A model generated the notes under the pieces. It was not told the DNA's origin and made no database searches. It saw only the letters and a list, made by a program, of their open reading frames with translations. The position numbers were made by a program, and so were the translations under genes. A stretch of 64,000 nt of DNA from Ailanthus altissimus (taxonomy: Eukaryota; Streptophyta; Magnoliopsida; Sapindales; Simaroubaceae), in NCBI GenBank assembly GCA_946807835.1, contig OX327690.1, forward strand, positions 15,100,501-15,164,500. Reading direction: 5' to 3'. Positions 56,959-64,000 of this stretch are shown in pieces (position 1 is the first letter of the stretch; every line of letters begins with the position of its first letter).

Positions 56959-57536
56959 ATATTATCAACAATACTCTTAAAGTATGATTATTTATCAACA
57001 ATATTTACAAGTTCTATGAATAGGTACCAATACTCAACAGTTAAGAAATATTTCATTAAAATTCACCTTTGACATGGTAGAGTCTTCAAAATATTTAAAA
57101 TACCCTTGATAACATTTCTAATTTAATAATTATGCCATAATTTATAATATATATTTTAATTTTCTCTATTTCTCTTTTATTTTCTTTTTTAAAAATAATT
57201 ATTTAGCATAAATTTCAATCTAAGTAACACCCATTTGAGCACATTTAATGGCGAAATTAAGATTAGGAATTTTAAGAGAAAGAGAGAGGAAGAGGAAATG
57301 AAAAAGAGAGAATGAGAAACTAAGTTTCTTAATTAGGCATTTTAAAGTATTTATTTTTTAATATTTATTTAATAATTATTTGAATTAATTATTTTAAGTG
57401 TTGCTTTACTTTATTATTATTTAATTGTTAATTTTAACGAATTTTGACAAACAATTGAGTATTGATGCTTATTTTTCAAAATCTATTAGATATTGCTGAT
57501 AAATAACCTTACCATAAGAGTATTATTGATAATATC
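56959..57536. mobile_element. MITE with ~80-bp inverted ends
   Basis: The left arm reads ATATTATCAACAATACTCTTA, then TGATTATTTATCAACAATAT and CCAATACTCAA (56959-57037). The right arm, reversed, gives ATATTATCAATAATACTCTTA, GGTTATTTATCAGCAATAT and TCAATACTCAA (57535-57455). The length is about 578 bp and there is no coding capacity. I could not settle the target duplication. Related pieces occur at 26570-26700, 29810-29935 and 53880-54000. Confidence 0.65.
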
Positions 57537-57810
57537 CTTCTTATTATTTTATAAATTTCTTTTGGTGCAATTATAAAGTTACCTTTTGAGATGTTTCATG
57601 GTTCAAACTAATAGTGTGAGAGTTGAATGATGACTTATGAAATTGAAGTTTCATAATATAGAATCTCAAGATAATTATCTCTTTGCCCTTGTGTATTATT
57701 TAAAATAATGAGAGTGCATTATTTTCTTATAAAAAAAAAATATATTCTAACGTTTAAGTTAGTATTTATCTAAAAAAGAGGTACTGTATATGAGGAGTGT
57801 TTATAAAGAT

Positions 57811-57870
57811 AAATAGAGTAGTAATATTTTTTGTATAAATAAATAGAGTAGTAATATTTTTTGTATAAAT
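57811..57870. repeat. 30-bp perfect direct duplication
   Basis: The unit AAATAGAGTAGTAATATTTT plus ten more bases is present twice without change at 57811-57840 and 57841-57870. Confidence 0.9.
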
Positions 57871-59393
57871 AAATAGTGAATGTGTCAATGTGAATCTAAA
57901 ATAATTATCAATGAACAATGTGAATAAATCAAAGTGAAAGTTAATAAAATTAATTATGAGTGAATGTATATTTTTTTTCTTGGATCTGATCCAATTCCTC
58001 GGCAAAATATGTGGGCTCACTCCTTTTAATATTTGGATTGTGCACAAATTAGTTGGAACTTTCGATCATGGGCCCAATAAAAATAAATTGGGTCAAAATA
58101 ATAAATATCAACGGGCCATAAAGGTGGTTTGAACTTTATATATATATTGCGAAAGAGAGAGCGCACCGATCAGGTGGGCGAAGTTAGCATTCGGTGTACG
58201 ACTCTATAAAAAGTTAATAATTAACTTTAATTAAATAATATTTTTAATTAAAGTCAAGTATTGGCGTTTTGTAAAGTCACACATCAAATAATAAGCGATT
58301 TCACCCACCTAATACACACACATACACTACTACACATATTAGTAGTGTTAGGCTTACATGATTAGGGAGCAAAGTTTGTATCCCCATCAATATATCACCA
58401 ATTAATAGTTATTAAGTGTCAAAAAATTGTTGATTTTTTAATTTTTATTAATATGGTAGTTATACCACACTTACCAAAATAGATACATCAAATATCACAT
58501 TAGTTAAAATATAAATTTTATAATTCAATTTTATAAGTATAATATTATTGATGTATATGTATCTATATATTACTAATGATTAATTTAACTTTAACCAGCA
58601 AAGTTTATATTAAAGTCAAATTCTTCTTGTATCTTTAGCAATCATAGTTTAAATAAAAGAAAAATATATTTTTTTTGTTGTTAAAATTCCCCTGTACATT
58701 GATTTCTCCTTTTATAAAATTAATATATATCACTATAAATAATTATTGAATACATAATAAAACTTAAAATTGAAAAAAAAAGAAAATTTTAATTTGTTTA
58801 CAAATGAGTTTAAAGGTGAATATAGTAAATAAAACCCTTTATTCAATCCTCATTTAGTTATGTTATTGAGTCCATAATAATAATTGAACTTATAAATATT
58901 TTAATAATTTGAAAAATTATTAAAAATTAGGCTTATAGAGCATTATATTAGATTTGAATAGCCCAACCTTTTAATTAAAATGCTATAAAGTTCGTTTTCT
59001 GTTTACTTAGCATTTCTATTTGTTGGGTTTATTTCCAAGAGGCCTAACATCCTGCGCCTTAGATGGCATTTTCTTTGTTTATCAGATTGGGTCGGAGGAA
59101 ATCGAGACTGATTGGTGAAAGATAAAACATGTGTTTATTCTAATTTCTATAAGCGGGTAAGAGGATTCTTAGGAAGTTAGCAACGTATTAAAACATGTGT
59201 TTTATTGTAATTTTTTTTGTTTAAATAACAGCTTTTGTATAAAGGAGAGTTTCTCAAAAGTGAACGAATCTCAGTCAAACCCTTCTATTAATTAAGTTTT
59301 TAATATTAAGTATCCCAGTTAAAATCATGTATCAATAATTGACTCCTATAAGATATTTATTAAGAATGGAGAATTTCTTAATATAAAATAAAT

Positions 59394-59618
59394 GATACTT
59401 AATCTTAAAATATATGCCATACTTCTCATCGCTTAATAACCTCTAAGTGGATCAATAAAATTACACTATCCCTTGTTATATAAGTATCACATTCGTAAAC
59501 AAGAAGAAAAAAAAGACACTTAATTTTAAAATATATGACATACTTTTAATGGCTAAACAACCTCTAAATGGGTCAATAAAATTACAATATATTCTTTATT
59601 ATATAAGTATCACGTTCG
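59394..59618. repeat. Two-copy 121-bp tandem duplication
   Basis: GATACTTAATCTTAAAATATATG at 59394 recurs as GACACTTAATTTTAAAATATATG at 59515. Both continue through AACCTCTAA[G/A]TGG, TCAATAAAATTACA and ATATAAGTATCAC to ATTCG/GTTCG. The copies differ at roughly one base in ten. Confidence 0.75.
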
Positions 59619-60405
59619 TCACCGATATTACATCTTTGATGAGAGACACTCCATCTGATGCATGCTACGTGTAAATAGTCAAATTAACGAGAAAAATGAA
59701 AAGAGCATGACACCCCCAGTATATATTACACGTTGCATCAACTAGGTAGAAAGAGCATAGTGCGTGCTCCCAAGAGCATGTTGGACTCCCTTTATTTTCA
59801 TTCTCTCATGTGCTATATTTTCCTTTCTCATCTCTTTTGAACTCAATTTTATCTTTTGTTTTTCTCAATATTAAGATTTCTCTTATTACTTTTTTTTATT
59901 ATAAATATTTTAGACCTTCTATTAACTTCCTTACTGACTCATGGCCCTTATTAATAAAATTTAGGAGAAATTGGTCGATTTAATTTTATATTTTAATAAA
60001 TAAATTATTTTGACCGAGTTAAAATAATTAATACACTTCTAATCAATTATATATATATTTTTTATTTTATCCTTATATTAAATAAAGTAAAAAATATATT
60101 TTTTTCAATTTTCTTCTTTCCCTCACCGACACTTTCCCTTTTTCCTCTCTCCCTCACTCTCACGGCGCTGGTTAACTTTCACTAATACTCCTACCTTACA
60201 CGGTTAACACTACAATTTCTTCATGGAGGAACAAAATTGGTAAATGTATTTATAATTTTTTTTTAATTTTTGAGTATTATAATTTATATTAGTTAAAAAT
60301 ATGTAAAAATGTGTAGATGTAAAAAGTTGAAAATGTGTGTAGATTGGAAATGTGACCGAAAAAGGTGAATCCGGCTTGTTTTTGTGCGTCAAGCGGCATG
60401 CACTA

Positions 60406-60469
60406 ACGCGGTGGTGCGTGCGTCTACTCTCTCGCCGCCAGCAGCGCGTAGACGCACGCGCCGCCACGT
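60406..60469. repeat. GC-rich hairpin with ~22-bp arms
   Basis: GGTGCGTGCGTCTAC (60413-60427) pairs with GTAGACGCACGCGCC (60448-60462) across a 20-base loop, and the next seven bases outward pair at five positions. It is an isolated GC-rich spot in AT-rich DNA, about 230 bp before the DUF1985/Ulp1 pseudogene. It may be part of that element's end or leader. Confidence 0.7.
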
Positions 60470-60700
60470 CTGACCACAAAAATTCTCATTTTTAAATTTT
60501 TTTTAATTAATTTATGTTATTTATGTTTATTTATAATTATTTTATTTAATAATTTAATTTTTTTAATAATTATATAAATAGTCTAGGTTGTTAGTTGTAA
60601 TTAAATTAAATTTTGATTATTGTTTTGTTAATATTAATATTTTTTTAATTTTTTCAAGAATAAGAATGTCACAAAAGAATACGTAATTGCCGAAAAATAA

Positions 60701-63536
60701 TTCTACCGAGCGAACGTACATACGTACTGGAAGTTATGGGTTATACGAAATATAAAAAATAAATTGACTTCGAGGCAAGTAGAAATATTTAGAACCACAT
60801 GTTTTGGTAGTTTATTGGATGTATCACATATTCCATTCTCAAGTATTTTAGTACATGAGATTTTATTAAGACGTGTGTATACCAAAAATTTATACGAAGA
60901 ATTATGGTTCTATATAGGTAAAAGACGTATTAGATTTTCTCGTCAAGATTTTTATTTGATTACTGGTTTGAGGATGGAGGATTATCTTGTAGTAAGTGGA
61001 TTAGGTGATAGACTTTGTCATAAATATTTTTTGGGTAGAAGTCAATTGACTTACAAGGATTTGGATTTGTGGTTCGGCAGCGTTACATTTGATGATGATG
61101 TAGATGCAGTAAAAATGTGTCTATTTTATGTATTTCATAAATTGATAATGCCACGTGATCGAAATAGAATCATACAATATTTTATACTTCGTCTCGTAGA
61201 TAATTTAGATGAGTTTAATGTCTATCCTTAGGGCACGATTGCTTGGATTGTACTCTACAATAGTTTATACACGGCTCCAATTAAAAAGTTGGCGAAGGTA
61301 AAAAAAATAAGCGTTGGAGATATAGAATCAGATAACTTATACTCATTTTGTCACGCATTCTTGGTAAATAATTCTATCTTTTTGATTCATCATGATATTA
61401 TGATAGAGAAAAATTTATTTTGTTGGCATTGTAATTTAAATTTGTTATCATCTCAGGTGTGGATCTACGAGGCGATCTCGAGGTGTAGGGAGTTGTTTGC
61501 TGATAGGAATGGAGACTATTTTCCTTGTATTCTAAATTGGTTTGGCAAGAGCACCTTATTATACGAAAACGCTGTAGATGTCCTCTTCGATGGTGTTGGG
61601 GTATGTTTTTATGTTCAACAAAAAATATATATAACTCATTTATAATTTGTGTTATATTTTCTAATAATGATTAATAAATCTAAAATATTATAAATATTTT
61701 GGAGGTTCATAGGAAGTTGATACCCTGCAAACATGAGAAGACTACAGACTATCGCGCGACCGTAAACTTTTGCATTCCATTGAAAAAATGGGGAGGGAGT
61801 CTTAAGTTGGAGACAGTTGATATCTCGGACACCCAATTCACCAAAAATCTGTAGCATCTCCATGAATTTCAAGCCCCGCTAGCGACTGAATTAATGGTAT
61901 AATAATTTAATTTTTTTTTCTTGATTATCTGATGCTTATGTTACTGGTTAGTATTAGCTTGTGAAAATTGATTATAATAACTTATGTATAGTTTCAATCC
62001 GACACGTCAACATCACAATATCAAATCCTAGAGAAGAAGATGGATGATCTTGGAAAAAGGATATTTACCAGGATTGATAAGGGTAACGCAGAGCTTTCAG
62101 CCAAGATTGATAAGGCTGAAGAAAATATCTTGCATCAGATATCTCTCTTAATGCAACAGTTTAAACCAGCCAAGATCTCTGAGGATGTAGGGCAAAGTAT
62201 GGTACGTTTTAAACTTAAAATATATTGGATACAAACTTAACAAGTCAATACATTAACCGGTATTATTTGATTTTGTAGGGTACCGAATTCATAGCTGCTG
62301 ACTTTCATACATTTGCTCTTGTTACTGATAGCCCTATAAGATTAAAAATTATACATGCTCCATTAGGTGAAAATATAAGTAGGTATGGGCGCTTTCGCAA
62401 GAAGGCAGTAGCCTAAGTCAGTTCATATACCAATCCGTTAAAACAGCCCGCGAAGAAGAAACTTGTGGAATTGTAAGTAGAACCTACTGTTGACATAAAT
62501 GGGCAGCTGATTCCTATTGATCAGAGTAAATATGTTGAGCTTCTGGATTGGATAAAAAATAATGACCCAACACAACGGGTTCATTTGCACGGATTCGATC
62601 TGAACAACACATGGTTTAATGAGATACTACAAAATTGGCTTGACGATTCGGTGAGGATTTACTTTAACTTTTTTGTTTTGTTTTGTGAATTGTCTAATAA
62701 TATCAAAACTTATACATATTCTGTGTGTTTTGCAGCATATAAATGAATATTTGAAGGTTTTGCGTTTGCGTCAAAGAACGTTTTCTGACATATACTTACA
62801 GGATTGTACAACTGCAGATGCATATTTCTACGTAAGTTATTATATTACTCGTTTATTGTGGATATAACATTATCATCTCAACGAATGTGTGTATTAACTA
62901 TTATCGACTTTAACGAGTATCTTTTATTTGTGTTTAAAAGTACATTCGACAAATGTGGCAAACGTCCTTCACTGCCAATCCTCCAAACAACAACAACTGG
63001 CTCGAAATATTGTTGGCTTATGCACTCGAAACAAAGACCGAGTTACTTGGAGCTAAACCGTGGGCAATGGTCAATAAGGTACTTTTTAAGAATATAACAA
63101 CATTAAGTTAAATATAATACCATAATTATTTTTATAGGTATATATTCCTCTGAATATTAATTAAGAACATTGGATTGTAGCGTAACTTGACCTTACTCGG
63201 TTTGCAATCGTTCTTTATAATTCTAGTGTGAACGGCCATTCAGACGTGTTTATCATAAAATTTATAGAGCCTTTGTGTATTGCAATGCCTTTGTACCTTC
63301 AAAGGTGTAGATTTTATAGTTTGAGGGGCATACAAAGCCAAAATTTGTTCCCTTGGCCGGTGACTCGTATCCGGGAGAATGTGCCGCAACAAGAGGTTAG
63401 GAGCAGGGACTGTGGCATCTTCGCCTGTATGTATATTGAATGTTTTATGTTAGGTCGGTCATTTGACTCGTTTCCTGACATTGGTATATTTTATAGACAG
63501 AAAATGGTCGTTGATTTGTGGACTATAGCTTCATAG
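60701..63536 (+). pseudogene. DUF1985 / Ulp1-type (C48) cysteine protease pseudogene, probably from a Mutator-like element
   Basis: Eight exon-like blocks with GT-AG borders can be read: 60701-61363, 61457-61600, 61705-61896, 61992-62201, 62279-62650, 62736-62831, 62941-63078 and 63138-63536. The first has the DUF1985 signature (LWFYIGKRRIRFSRQDFYL, ITGLRM). The last has EHWIVA, LYNSSVNGHSD and SRDCGIFACMYIECFMLG, matching the His and Cys parts of an Ulp1/SUMO-protease fold; the usual Asp reads Asn (LYNS). A Lys/Glu-rich coiled stretch lies in block 4. Stops are at 61229 TAG, 61852 TAG, 62414 TAA, 62474 TAA, 63162 TAA and 63183 TAA. The frame is closed before 60701 and has no usable start. 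DUF1985-Ulp1 genes are carried by plant Mutator-like elements (Kaonashi/CUMULE types). No transposase or terminal repeat was found here. Confidence 0.8.
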
Positions 63537-63566
63537 ATATTTAGTACTATAATTTTTTTTACATGA

Positions 63567-63780
63567 ATTGATTTGGGTGTATAATTGATATACTATAATT
63601 ATTTTGGGTGTATGTATGCGAAAGTGCTTTTGCAGTTTATAGAAGTGTGATTTATTCAATATGCATTGATTTGAGTGTATAATTGATATGTCATAATTAT
63701 TTGTGGGCGTTGATTTGGGCGTATGTATGCGAAAGTAATTTTGCAGTTTGATAGAAGTGTGTTTATTCAATATGGCAGGT
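63567..63780. repeat. Two-copy ~98-bp tandem repeat after the Ulp1 pseudogene
   Basis: ATTGATTTGGGTGTATAATTG at 63567 recurs as ATTGATTTGAGTGTATAATTG at 63665. Both continue through TATGTATGCGAAAGT, TTTTGCAGTTT, ATAGAAGTGTG and TTATTCAATATG. The second copy has a small extra GGGCGTTGATTTG. Confidence 0.75.
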
Positions 63781-63854
63781 TTGGGATCGTTCATATTATA
63801 GAGGAGATTCTATCAACATTTTGTGAAAATTATCAACATTAATACTAAAGACAA

Positions 63855-63995
63855 AATAAATAAGTGCATTAAAATAAAATAAATAAGTATGTGATACAAA
63901 GTACAAGTGCATTATAAAATAAGTGAATTATAAAATAAGTGCATTACAAATTAAGTGAATTACAAAATAAGTGCATTACGAAATAGGTGCATGGT
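63855..63995. repeat. Short ~16-bp tandem repeat at the right edge
   Basis: The unit ATAAGTGCATTACAAA and variants (GAATTATAAA, GCATTAAAAT) repeat eight or so times up to about 63995. It may continue beyond the window. Confidence 0.75.
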
Positions 63996-64000
63996 ATAGC

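Larger units (their letters stand above)
57537..60222. other. AT-rich intergenic DNA
   Basis: No gene supported. It contains small tandem duplications (separate entries), palindromic AT-rich sequence near 58210-58260 (AGTTAATAATTAACTTTAATT), and a CT-rich, promoter-like stretch near 60110-60165. Confidence 0.45.

Noticed and set aside
60210..60479. 89-codon minus-strand frame
   Set aside because: The complex part is the GC-rich hairpin and the rest is low-complexity; no family and no splice continuation.

Overview
This window is nuclear DNA from a flowering plant, most likely a eudicot. It is very AT-rich, has GT-AG introns, and is dominated by LTR retrotransposons and MITEs. I see no bacterial, organellar or CRISPR features. 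The species cannot be told from sequence alone.

Layout. 1-6419: two nested solo LTRs of one Ty1/copia family; the outer one carries five tandem copies of its own promoter segment. 8703-9625: a Mutator-type foldback MITE. 11305-16254 (minus): the only clearly intact cellular gene, a four-exon gene for an 827-residue coiled-coil protein that I assign to the WPP domain-associated protein (WAP) family; its leader lies near 16810-17100. 19041-53990: a transposon-on-transposon block built on an old tandem array of ~2-kb units. Into the array went a solo copia LTR (19406-21226), an internally deleted Ty3/gypsy element (21307-24903) and a large old copia element (30658-52578, minus, TSD ATAAT). The large copia was then hit by a solo LTR (32918-35201), a young full-length copia (37075-46950, TSD AGAAT) and a hAT MITE (48366-48953). 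Its left end plus flank was tandemly duplicated (26101-29333 and 29334-32583). 53990-60700: AT-rich DNA with another MITE and small tandem duplications. 60701-63536 (plus): a decayed DUF1985 / Ulp1-type cysteine protease gene of the kind carried by Mutator-like elements, with splice sites still readable but six stops. 63540-64000: short tandem repeats.

The genes form no pathway. What the window offers is a readable order of insertion, with target-site duplications at most junctions, and several elements broken mainly by point changes of the kind expected from deamination of methylated cytosine. I found no convincing new biological system. The best leads are the promoter-containing tandem array inside an LTR (1228-2916), the GC-rich 102-bp leader repeats of the young copia (44100-44470), the in-frame RT-integrase deletion in the gypsy derivative, and the uneven divergence of the 3.2-kb tandem duplication.
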